From Streptomyces sp. 3214.6 (GTDB taxonomy: Bacteria > Actinomycetota > Actinomycetes > Streptomycetales > Streptomycetaceae), in assembly GCF_900129855.1 (NCBI RefSeq), contig NZ_LT670819.1:3968001-4032000 (forward strand): a stretch of 64,000 nt of DNA, given 5' to 3'. The position numbers and the translations under genes are program-made. The notes under the pieces are model-generated. The model was not told the DNA's origin and searched no databases. It worked only from the letters and a program-made list of their open reading frames with translations. Of this stretch, positions 8,793 through 17,000 are shown piece after piece (position 1 is the stretch's first letter; the number at the start of each line of letters is the position of its first letter).

Positions 8793-9347
8793 GTGCCAAG
8801 CAACAGCTCGACTTTCGTGGCCGGGCTCACCGTGGCGGCCCTGGCGGCGGTCGGGTTCCTCGCCTTCCGGGCCTCGGCGAGCGCGCCCGCCGACCTCGCC
8901 GGACCGCAGCGCAGCAAGGCCCCCGCGACGCCGGCGCCGAAGGCGCCCCGGGACAAGCGGCACCCGGCGGCGCTCCCGGGCGGCTCCGGCACGGGTGAGC
9001 GGGTCGTGTACTCGCTGGACGACGACCGGGTCTGGCTGGTCGGCGCGAACGGCAAGGTCAACCGCACGTTCAAGGTCGCCCCCGGCAGTGTGGACCCGCG
9101 GCCGGGCAGCTACCGCGTCACCTCCCGGGCGGGCGCCGTCACCGGCACCGACGGCATCCCCATCGAGCACGTGGTGCGCTTCGCCACGGTGAACGACGTG
9201 ACGATCGGGTTCAGCGCGGCGCTGGACGGCTCGCTGCCCGAGCCCGATCCGACGATGCTCACGGGCGGCATCCGGCAGAGCACCGCGGACGGCGACGCGA
9301 TGTGGGAGTTCGCGACGATCGGCGAGCCGGTCGTCGTGATCCGGTAG
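8793..9347 (+). CDS. Membrane-anchored protein with degenerate L,D-transpeptidase-like domain
   Basis: 184 residues from the GTG at 8793 (GGACGAGG lies upstream; the frame stays open further left, but this start places the hydrophobic anchor at residues 8-28). An Ala/Pro/Lys-rich linker reaches about 65. Residues 70-184 follow the L,D-transpeptidase (YkuD) pattern: VVYSLDDDRVWLVGANGKV, GSYRVTSR, then GIRQSTADGDAMWEF and the closing GEPVVVIR. The catalytic SHGC-type motif is replaced by LTGGIR (G158-G159), with no cysteine anywhere in the domain, so peptide cross-linking activity is not expected. It may be a wall-binding or structural relative. The fold assignment is my inference. Confidence 0.72.
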   Translation: MPSNSSTFVAGLTVAALAAVGFLAFRASASAPADLAGPQRSKAPATPAPKAPRDKRHPAALPGGSGTGERVVYSLDDDRVWLVGANGKVNRTFKVAPGSVDPRPGSYRVTSRAGAVTGTDGIPIEHVVRFATVNDVTIGFSAALDGSLPEPDPTMLTGGIRQSTADGDAMWEFATIGEPVVVIR

Positions 9348-9362
9348 GGCCCTGCCGCGCGC

Positions 9363-9533
9363 TCACGCCGCCCTGGGGTGCTCCACGGGCGGTTCCACGA
9401 CCGTCGCCGGGTCGGGCAGCCGCGGCGGCGTGGAGACGGCCTCGGCCGCCGCGCAGGAGGCCAGCAGGTCACGCATGGACACACCGGCGGCGACCTCGAC
9501 CGGCTGGCGCTGCTTGTTCTCGGTGGCCGACAT
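9363..9533 (-). CDS. 56-residue small protein with upstream iron-box-like site
   Basis: Short frame from the ATG at 9533, preceded by GCAGGAGGCG, an excellent ribosome site. The protein starts MSATENKQRQPVEVAAG, continues SMRDLLASCAAAEAV, and ends in a Pro/Val-rich tail. It has one cysteine (about residue 28) and no signal or membrane segment. Its stop lies 16 nt beyond the stop of the convergent gene at 9347. A palindrome resembling the DmdR1/IdeR iron box lies 32-47 nt upstream. I recognise it only as a small Streptomyces-type hypothetical protein; function is unknown. Confidence 0.75.
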   Translation of the reverse strand: MSATENKQRQPVEVAAGVSMRDLLASCAAAEAVSTPPRLPDPATVVEPPVEHPRAA

Positions 9534-9560
9534 GGACGCCTCCTGCGGTTCGGGGGCGGG

Positions 9561-9579
9561 CGAGGTTAGGTAGACCTAA
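9561..9579. promoter_or_regulatory. Iron-box-like operator (DmdR1/IdeR type) candidate
   Basis: CGAGGTTAGGTAGACCTAA matches the actinobacterial iron-box consensus TTAGGTTAGGCTCACCTAA at 14 of 19 positions, including AGGTTAGG and ACCTAA. It contains the near-perfect palindrome GTTAGGT-AG-ACCTAAC (9565-9580). It sits just upstream of the 56-codon gene and could place it under iron-dependent repression. The first two bases of the consensus and the centre differ, so binding is not assured. Confidence 0.5.
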
Positions 9580-9652
9580 CTTCTAACTGGGTACCATGTG
9601 ACCACGCACAAGACGCCGAACGCAACACTTTGCCGACGTCTTGTCGGAACGT

Positions 9653-10186
9653 TCACGCCGTGAGGACGTTCAGGTCCGCCGAAGCCCACCGCTCACCCAG
9701 TCCGGTGACGGTGACGTGCCGCACCTCGTCGGTGGTATCTCCGACGGCCCGGTGGATACGGACCTGGAGCCGGTCGTCGGTCAGCTCCTCGACCTTGCCC
9801 TCGCCCCACTCCACGACGATCACCGAGTCGGGCAGCGAGACGTCCAGGTCGAGGTCCTCCATCTCGTCGAGCCCGCCGCCCAGGCGATACGCGTCGACGT
9901 GGACGAGCGGCGGCCCCGCCGAGAGGGAGGGGTGCACGCGGGCGATCACGAAGGTCGGGGAGGTCACGGCGCCTCGGACCCCGAGGCCCTCGCCGAGCCC
10001 CCGGGCGAGCGTCGTCTTGCCCGCGCCGAGCTCTCCGCTGAGCATCACGAGATCGCCGGCCCGCAACAGCTTGGCCAGACGGCGGCCCAACTCCCCCATC
10101 TGCTCAGGGGAGGTGACGACCATCTCCACGCCGTTGCCGACCGGGTCGGGCTCAGCCGGGTTGTGCGGTGCTGCTGGTGCTTCCAT
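9653..10186 (-). CDS. tsaE: t6A synthesis ATPase TsaE
   Basis: 177 residues. P-loop ATPase that drives turnover of the TsaB-TsaD complex in tRNA t6A37 formation. Walker A is GELGAGKTT (51-59), followed by TSPTFVIARVHPS and the motif LVHVDAYRLGGGLDEMEDLDLD. The nucleotide-handling segment VIVVEWGEGKVEEL is also present. It is longer than the usual 150 residues because of a Pro/Ala-rich N-terminus that overlaps the preceding hydrolase gene by 35 nt. The ATG at 10123 (MVVTSPEQM) is a plausible alternative start. It lies on the same strand as, but 1 kb from, tsaB-rimI-tsaD. Confidence 0.93.
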   Translation of the reverse strand: MEAPAAPHNPAEPDPVGNGVEMVVTSPEQMGELGRRLAKLLRAGDLVMLSGELGAGKTTLARGLGEGLGVRGAVTSPTFVIARVHPSLSAGPPLVHVDAYRLGGGLDEMEDLDLDVSLPDSVIVVEWGEGKVEELTDDRLQVRIHRAVGDTTDEVRHVTVTGLGERWASADLNVLTA

Positions 10187-11405
10187 AGCCGTTCACGGTA
10201 GCGCCCGCCGGGACGGCGCCCGCGCGGGTGAGCAGGTCGGCGAGCCGGTCGGTGACCACTTCCGGGTGCTCCAGCATCACCAGGTGTCCGGCGTCCGGCA
10301 CCAGGACCAGTTCCGCGTCCGGCAGCAGGTCGGCGATGGCCTCGCTGTGCTCGCTCGGCGTGACCAGGTCCCCGATCCCGGCCAGCACCAGCACCGGCAT
10401 GTCGGTGAAGCAGGCCAGCGCCTCGGTCTTGTCGTGGTCCGTGAAGGCCGGGTAGAACTCGGCGACCACGTCGATCGGCGTGCCCTCGATCATCCGCTCG
10501 GCGAACCGCGCGACCGCCGGATCCACGTCCCGCGAGGCGAACGAGTACCGCTTGATGATCCCGGCGAAGAGATCGGCGGTGGCGCGCCGCCCCTTCTCCA
10601 CCAGGGCCGCCTGCTGTCCGAGCGCCTTCAGCACGCCCGGCAGCACCCGTCGCACCGCGTTCACGCCCGCGACCGGCAGCCCGAAGTTGACCTCGCCGAG
10701 CCGCCCGGACGACGTTCCCACGAAAGCGGTGGCGACGACCCGGTCACGGATCAGCTCGGGGTACAGCGCGGCCAGCGCCATCACCGTCATCCCGCCCATC
10801 GAGTGTCCGACGAGCACGATCGGCCCCTCGGGCACGGCCGCGTCGATGACGGCCTTCAGGTCCCGCCCCAGCTGGTCGATGGTGAGCGGCTCACCGTCCC
10901 GGAGCTGGGCGTTGCCGCGCCCGGAGCGGCCGTGGCTGCGCTGGTCCCAGTGCACGGTCCGCACGACGCCGCGCAGGGCCGCCCGCTGGAAGTGCCAGGA
11001 GTCCTGGGTGAGGCAGTAGCCGTGGCTGAAGACGACGGTGACGGGCAGCGGCGCCTTGCGGCCGAAGAGCCGCCGCCGGCGGCCCGCCGGTCCGCCCTGC
11101 GGTTCGACGTCGTCGACCTCGTAGTACAGCTCGGTGCCGTCGTCGGCGTACGCCTTGCCCGGGGTGCCGCGCAGTCCGCCGTAGGGGCCCGCCGAGTCGA
11201 GGGCGAGCCGGGCCTTGGCCCGCATGCCCCGGCCCACGGTCATCCGTTCCAGGGCGACACCGGCCGCGGCGCCCGCGGCGATCACGCCTATCGCGGCGCC
11301 GGCGATACCGGTCGCCCGGCGCCAGCCGCCCGCCCCCGTGGCGGAGGCGGCGGCGACGGCCGCCGAGGCGGCACCCGTCACTGCCTCCGCGCTGCTCTCG
11401 CTCAC
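10152..11405 (-). CDS. Alpha/beta-fold hydrolase with N-terminal membrane segment
   Basis: 417 residues from a GTG with AGGAGGAGC upstream. The N-terminus has Ala-rich hydrophobic stretches (about 10-55) ahead of a complete hydrolase domain. HGYCLTQDSW is the oxyanion region, VLVGHSMGGMTVMAL carries the nucleophile Ser in G-H-S-M-G, LVLAGIGDLVTPSEHS has the acid Asp, and PDAGHLVMLEHPE has the catalytic His. The substrate is unknown. The position between alr and tsaE, overlapping tsaE, indicates co-transcription in an alr-hydrolase-tsaE unit. Confidence 0.88.
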   Translation of the reverse strand: MSESSAEAVTGAASAAVAAASATGAGGWRRATGIAGAAIGVIAAGAAAGVALERMTVGRGMRAKARLALDSAGPYGGLRGTPGKAYADDGTELYYEVDDVEPQGGPAGRRRRLFGRKAPLPVTVVFSHGYCLTQDSWHFQRAALRGVVRTVHWDQRSHGRSGRGNAQLRDGEPLTIDQLGRDLKAVIDAAVPEGPIVLVGHSMGGMTVMALAALYPELIRDRVVATAFVGTSSGRLGEVNFGLPVAGVNAVRRVLPGVLKALGQQAALVEKGRRATADLFAGIIKRYSFASRDVDPAVARFAERMIEGTPIDVVAEFYPAFTDHDKTEALACFTDMPVLVLAGIGDLVTPSEHSEAIADLLPDAELVLVPDAGHLVMLEHPEVVTDRLADLLTRAGAVPAGATVNGYGSTSSTAQPG

Positions 11406-11459
11406 GTACCGCTCCTCCTAGGCCGATGTCCGTGCACTGACTGCGTGTTACCCGTCTTG

Positions 11460-12623
11460 TCACTCATTCACATAGACGCGGGGAACGCGCGCTCCGATGC
11501 GCGTGACGATCTCGTACCCGATGGTTCCGGCCGCCTGCGCCCAGTCCTGCGCCGTGGGCTCGCCGCGGTCGCCGGGTCCGAAGAGGACCGCCTCCGCGCC
11601 GGGCCCGGGTTCGTCGCCGCCGAGGTCGACGACGAACTGGTCCATGGCGATACGTCCGGCGGCCGTCCGCCACTTGCCGCCGACCAGCACGGGCCCGGTG
11701 CCGGAGGCATGCCGGGGCACCCCGTCCGCGTAGCCGAGGGGCACCAGCCCGAGGGTGGTGGCGCCGGGGGTGACGTAGTGATGGCCGTAGCTCACGCCGT
11801 GTCCGCCCGGGACGTGCTTCACCAGGGCGAGCGAGGCCGCGAGCGTCATCACGGGGCGCAGTCCGAAGTCGGCGGAGGAACCCAGCTCGGGGCTGGGCGA
11901 GACGCCGTACATCGCGATGCCCGGCCGGACCAGGTCGAAGTGGGTGTCGGGGAGCGTCAGCGTGGCCGGCGAGTTGGCGATGTGCCGCACCTCGGGCCGC
12001 ACGCCCTGCGCCTCGGCGTACGCCACCAGCTCGCGGAAACTGCCGAGCTGGAGGCCGATGGAGGGATGGCCGGGCTCGTCGGCGCAGGCGAAGTGCGACC
12101 ACAGCCCCGTGACGCGGAGCAGCCCCTCCGCCTCGGCCCGCAGCGCCTCGCCGACCAGTTCGGGCCAGTCGGCGGGCTGGCAGCCGTTGCGCCCGAGCCC
12201 GGTGTCGGCCTTGAGCTGTACCCGGGCGGGCCGCCCGGCGGCCCGTGCCGCTTCCTCGACCTCGCGCAGCGCCCACAGGCCGCTCACGGACACGTCGAGG
12301 TCGGCCTCGACGGCCTCCCGCCAGGGCCCGCCCGGGGTCCACAGCCAGCACATGATCCTGACGTCGGCCGGCAGCCCGCCGTCCGCGCGCAGCGCCAGCG
12401 CCTCCTCGGGCGTGGCGGTGCCCACCCAGGCGGCGCCGGCCTCGACGGCCGCCCGGGCGCACGGCAGGGCCCCGTGCCCGTACCCGTCGGCCTTCACCAC
12501 GGCCATGAACGCCGCTCCCGGCGCCTTGGCACGCAGGGTCCGCACATTGGCCCGCAGCGCGGCCAGGTCGATCTCGGCACGGGCGCGCGCGGGGTGGGCG
12601 GGTGGCTTGGCAGTCTCACTCAT
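11460..12623 (-). CDS. alr: Alanine racemase
   Basis: 387 residues. A PLP enzyme that converts L-Ala to D-Ala for peptidoglycan. The fold-type III barrel carries the Schiff-base lysine K44 in AVVKADGYGHG, and the second catalytic base Y279 lies in GHGVSYGHHY in the C-terminal beta domain. The phosphate-binding region with IANSPATL and YGVSPSPE is also seen. The length is normal. It probably begins the operon with the hydrolase and tsaE, with 54 nt to the next gene. Confidence 0.97.
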   Translation of the reverse strand: MSETAKPPAHPARARAEIDLAALRANVRTLRAKAPGAAFMAVVKADGYGHGALPCARAAVEAGAAWVGTATPEEALALRADGGLPADVRIMCWLWTPGGPWREAVEADLDVSVSGLWALREVEEAARAAGRPARVQLKADTGLGRNGCQPADWPELVGEALRAEAEGLLRVTGLWSHFACADEPGHPSIGLQLGSFRELVAYAEAQGVRPEVRHIANSPATLTLPDTHFDLVRPGIAMYGVSPSPELGSSADFGLRPVMTLAASLALVKHVPGGHGVSYGHHYVTPGATTLGLVPLGYADGVPRHASGTGPVLVGGKWRTAAGRIAMDQFVVDLGGDEPGPGAEAVLFGPGDRGEPTAQDWAQAAGTIGYEIVTRIGARVPRVYVNE

Positions 12624-12702
12624 CGCGCCCAGTGTCTCAGAGCGCTCGGACAGCCCCCTGAGTACCGGGCCGAGTACGGCAGGGTGCCGGGGCGGCGCCG
12701 GC

Positions 12703-13575
12703 TCAGGTGCCGGGACGGTGCCCCCAGACGTAGACCTTGTCGCCGTTCTTCAGCACGCCCCACAGTGCGCGCGCGTCACCGAGGGTGAGGTTGACGCAGC
12801 CCATGGAGCCGATGACGGTGTGGATGGTGCCGTAGACGGCGTGGAAGGCCTGTCCGCCGTCGAAGAACTGGGCGTACGGCATGGGGGTGCCGTAGAGCGT
12901 CGACACGTGGTTCTTGTGCCGCCAGTAGACGGTGTGCCAGCCCTTGCGGGTGGGATGGACGGCCCGCCCGCTGCGCATGGACACCGGCCCGAAGACGACC
13001 TTCGCCCCCTTCTGCACCCAGGTCACCTGCCGATCGAGGTCGACGCAGGCGACCCGGTAGGTCCGCACCGGGCACTTCTTGCCGGCGTTCGGGTTCTTCC
13101 CGGCGGAGATCAGCTGCATCCGCGCCCAGGTGACGGGCCCCGCGAAGCCGATGGCGGGCTGGATCTTCTGCGCCTGCTGGAACGCGCGGACGGCCTTGCA
13201 GTCGGCGGCGGACTGCTTCCCGTCCACCTTCAGTTTCAGCCACCGCTCGACCGCCCGCTGGTAGGGCCCGGTCCGCTTGGTGCACGCCGTCCGCGCGGCG
13301 ACCTCCTCCAACGGCACGTACTCGACCAGCGCGTACGTGCCCGCGGCGGCGTCCGGCGGCTCGACGGCGTCCTCGGCGGCGGTCGGCTCGTACACCCTGG
13401 GGGCGAGCAGCTGATCGGGGGTGTCGATCTGCCAGGGCTGATACGACCCTGGCGGCACTCCGGGCACGAGCTGGGTCCAGGGGTCGGGGGGAGCGGGGGC
13501 GGCGCGGGCGGCGCCCGGGCAGGAGAGGAGGGACGCGACGGTGAGAAGGACGGCGGCGGTTCGTGTGCTGATCAT
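12703..13575 (-). CDS. Secreted L,D-transpeptidase with peptidoglycan-binding domain
   Basis: 290 residues from the ATG at 13575 (a TTG four codons upstream would also be in frame). A Sec signal peptide ends near GAARAAPAPP. A PG_binding_1-like segment (about 100-155, LKLKVDGKQ...VRAFQQAQK) precedes the YkuD catalytic domain. The active site is IHTVIGSMGCVNLT with H252 and C260. It should make 3-3 cross-links in the wall or attach proteins to it. Four extra cysteines in the linker region may form disulfides. It is the active counterpart to the Cys-less domain encoded at 8793-9347. Confidence 0.92.
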   Translation of the reverse strand: MISTRTAAVLLTVASLLSCPGAARAAPAPPDPWTQLVPGVPPGSYQPWQIDTPDQLLAPRVYEPTAAEDAVEPPDAAAGTYALVEYVPLEEVAARTACTKRTGPYQRAVERWLKLKVDGKQSAADCKAVRAFQQAQKIQPAIGFAGPVTWARMQLISAGKNPNAGKKCPVRTYRVACVDLDRQVTWVQKGAKVVFGPVSMRSGRAVHPTRKGWHTVYWRHKNHVSTLYGTPMPYAQFFDGGQAFHAVYGTIHTVIGSMGCVNLTLGDARALWGVLKNGDKVYVWGHRPGT

Positions 13576-14073
13576 GCGATCAGCCAAACGCGGGGCTCCG
13601 GCGTCCGGGCAGTGGCGCGCGGCGGGTCACCCGTAAGCCACTCCCAAGCCACCCGGAAGGAGGTGCCGGGACGACGCGAATGAACTCACCATGACGGCAA
13701 GGAAAAGCAGAAACAAAGAGCCGGTCTACTTTCTCCATGGGCCGGAGACAGACCTTCGTCGCACAGATAACGATCAGCCAAAATCTCCGGCGGCCGGAAA
13801 CCGCGGACGAGTTCCGCAGAGCAATCCCCGGGCGGACCGACCTGCCCGTTTTGGTCTCATTGCCGAAGCTTGGTTTGCATTTCGTTTCTGCCGCCTTAGC
13901 CAAACCTTGAAGGTCCACCCACCTCCTCTTCCGCCAGGTCAAGAGCGTTTGAGGAGAATCTGAGGGTCACGTTTCCCCGGTGAAACTTCCGTTCCGATTT
14001 CTGCACGGAATCCTCCTTCATCATCACGTCCAGCAGCGCACCGCGCGCTGTCGAAGTACGTACAGGAGATGTG
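13576..14073. other. Intergenic region upstream of right RHS gene
   Basis: About 500 bp with no credible gene and visibly lower GC than its surroundings, notably 13690-13960. It must contain the divergent promoters of the L,D-transpeptidase and the RHS gene. TTTGCA near 13874 and TTGAAG near 13906 are possible but weak -35 elements. The only clear signal is the ribosome site AGGAG at 14064-14068. Confidence 0.65.
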
Positions 14074-17000
14074 ATGAGACTCAAGGGGAGATGGGTCTTC
14101 CCGACTTCGGGGGGACGCTCCGGACGGAGACGCGGAAGCGAATCCGTCCGGCGCACCGCACTCGCGGTCGCCGCCGTACTCGCGGCGGAAACGGCCCTGT
14201 TGTCGCTGGGCACGGGGTCGGCGTTCGCCGCCGGCTTCGACTCCGGTGCCACGGCCGGGGCCGCGAAGGCGGGGTCCGGTCGGGCCCACAGCGCCAAGGC
14301 CGCCGCCTCGTCCGCGGACTCCGTGGAGGCGGCGCTGCTGATGGCCCGGCTCCAGGGCCGAAAGATCGAGGCGACCAGCGAGCGCACGGCGGATTCGTCG
14401 ACGTATGCGTTGCCGAACGGCCAGTTGGAGACGGACGCGTTCGCCGGTCCGGTGCGTACCAAGGTCGCGGGTGTGTGGAAGACCATCGACACCTCGCTGT
14501 CCGACACGGGAGCCGACCTGACCCCGGCGGTCGCGGCCGCGAAGGTCGCGGTCTCCGACGGCGGCGACACCAAACTCGCCTCGGTCAGCCGGGGCAAGCA
14601 GTCCTTCGGACTGGGCTGGTCCGGCAAGCTGCCGACCCCGTCGGTGAAGGACAACACCGCCTCCTACCCCCTGGGCGGCGGACAGACCCTCTCCGTCAGC
14701 GCCCTCGCCCAGGGCTTCTCGGAGACCATCCGCCTCGCCCAGAAGCCCGCCGGCGGTGCGGCCTCGTACCGCATCCCGATGAACCTCGACGGCCTGAAAC
14801 TGTCCCAGGCCACCTCCGGACACCTGCTCCTGAAGGACCCGGCCGGCAAACTCGTCGCCGAAGCCCCCGCCCCCATGATGTGGGACTCCTCCAAGAACAA
14901 GGCCTCCGGCGAGTCCGCCCACCAGCAGCGCGTCGCGACGAAGATCGAGACCGCCGCCAACGGCGCCCAGACCCTCGTCCTCACCCCCAGCGCCGACTTC
15001 CTGGCCACCGCCACCTACCCGGTGACCGTCGACCCCACCACCACCCTCGCCGTCACCACCGACACCTGGGTGCAGAACCCCGACTACACCGACTCCCAGA
15101 TCTCCTCCCAGGAACTCAAGTCGGGCACCTACGACGCCGGCACCGACACCGCGCACTCGTACCTGAAGTTCGACGTCTCCAAGTTCACCGGCAAACACAT
15201 CACCGCGGCCACCATGTCGCTGTACAACTACTACTCCGCGACCTGCTCCACCGCCGGATCCCCCACCCAGGCCCGCCGCATCACCTCCACCTGGTCCTCC
15301 TCCTCCATCACCTGGGGCGCCCAGCCCACAACCACCACCACCGGCATGGCCACCAACACCGGCCACTGGGGCTACGACTCCACCTGCCCCGCCAACTGGT
15401 CCAACTGGAACCTCCAGACCATCGTCCAGGCCTGGGCCGACGGCTCCACCAACTACGGCCTCCAAGTCCGCGCCGCCGACGAAACCGACTCCACCACCTG
15501 GCGCCGCTTCCGCTCCGCCAACTACCCCACCACCGGCTACGCACCCAAACTCGTCGTCACCTACAACTCGTACCCGTCGACGCCGAGTTCCCTCGCGGTC
15601 GCGCCGTCGCAGGTCAACACCTACAACGGCAAGCGGTATGTCACCTCGCTGACGCCCACCCTGTCGGCGAAGGTCGCCGATCCGGACGGCTCCGCCACGA
15701 AGGCGCAGTTCGAGGTCACGGCGGACCCCGCGTACGCGGACACGACGTACTCGTACACCGGCACGAGCTCGTCGGTCACCTCCGGATCCACCGCCAAGCT
15801 GACGATCCCCTCCGCGAACGCCTTCCCGGCGGGCGCCCACCTGCGCTACCGGGCGCGGGCGTACGACGGCACGGACTACGGCTCCTGGACGGGCTACACC
15901 ACGTTCGTGCTGAACACCGGCCTGCCGACCGCCCCGACGGTCAGCTGCGCCACGTACGGCGAGAACGGCTGGACGGCGAAGGCGAGCGGCGCGGTCTCGT
16001 GCACCCTCGACACCACCTCCACGGACGGCGCGGGCTACTACTGGGGCCTTGACGACGCGGCCACGCCGAACCAGAAGCTGGACACCACCGACGGCAGCGG
16101 CGGCGACGCGCAGACGATCAGCATCGACCCGGCGAACGGCTGGCACACGCTCTACGCCAAGACCGTCGACTCCGGCGGAAACGTTTCCTCAACGACGACC
16201 GCGTACAGCTTCGGCGTCGGCGCGGACGGTGCCGCGATCCTGTCCCCGCAGGCCGGCGACACCACCGCCCGCCGGCTGACGCTGGCCGCGAAGGGCCTGT
16301 CCACCTACACCGGGGTCACCTGGCAGTACCGGCGCGGCGAGGCCGACGGCTGGCACACCGTCCCGGTCGGCGACGTCACCGCCGCCGGCAACGCGGTCTC
16401 CGCCTGGCCCGTCGCCGTCACCTCCGGCACCGCCACGAAGCTGGTCTGGAACACCGTCTCCAGCCTGGCCGAGGACGGCGTGATCGAGCTGCGCGCCGCG
16501 TTCACCGACGGCACCTCCACCGGCTACTCGCAGACCGTCGGCGTCACCCTCGACCGCGACGCCGGCACCGCCCCGACCGCCCAGGTCGGCCCCGGCGAGG
16601 TCAACGAGCTCACCGGCGACTACACCCTGACGGCGACCGACGCCGCGCAGTTCGAGGCGAACGTCGAGCGGACCTACTCCTCCCGCGCCAACGCCAACGA
16701 CAGCGAGGGCCAGGCGCAGATCTTCGGACCCGGCTGGGCCTCCTCCGTCACCGGCGCGAGCACGGACCACGCCTACACGCAGATCCGCAGCACCTCCGGC
16801 ACGTCGGTGGAGCTCCTCGCCGCCGACGGCGACACGGTCGCCTTCACCGCCACCAACGCCGGCGGCTGGCAGCCCCAGCCGGGCGCGGAGAACCTGACCC
16901 TCACCTACGCCTCGTCCGGCGACACCTTCACCCTGAAGGACTCCGCCGCCGACGTCAGCGTCTTCGCCAAGGCCGGCACCGGCACGACCACCTGGACCCT

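Noticed and set aside
9630..12788. A 1052-codon open frame on the plus strand
   Set aside because: It lies opposite tsaE, the hydrolase and alr, all of which have catalytic motifs; this one has none.
13691..13963. A 90-codon open frame upstream of the right RHS gene
   Set aside because: No ribosome site, mixed composition in lower-GC promoter DNA, and no recognisable sequence.
3376..15573. Inverted repeats as ends of a composite transposon
   Set aside because: The repeats are coding domains within RHS genes; there is no transposase or terminal inverted repeat, and the interval holds conserved housekeeping genes in normal order.
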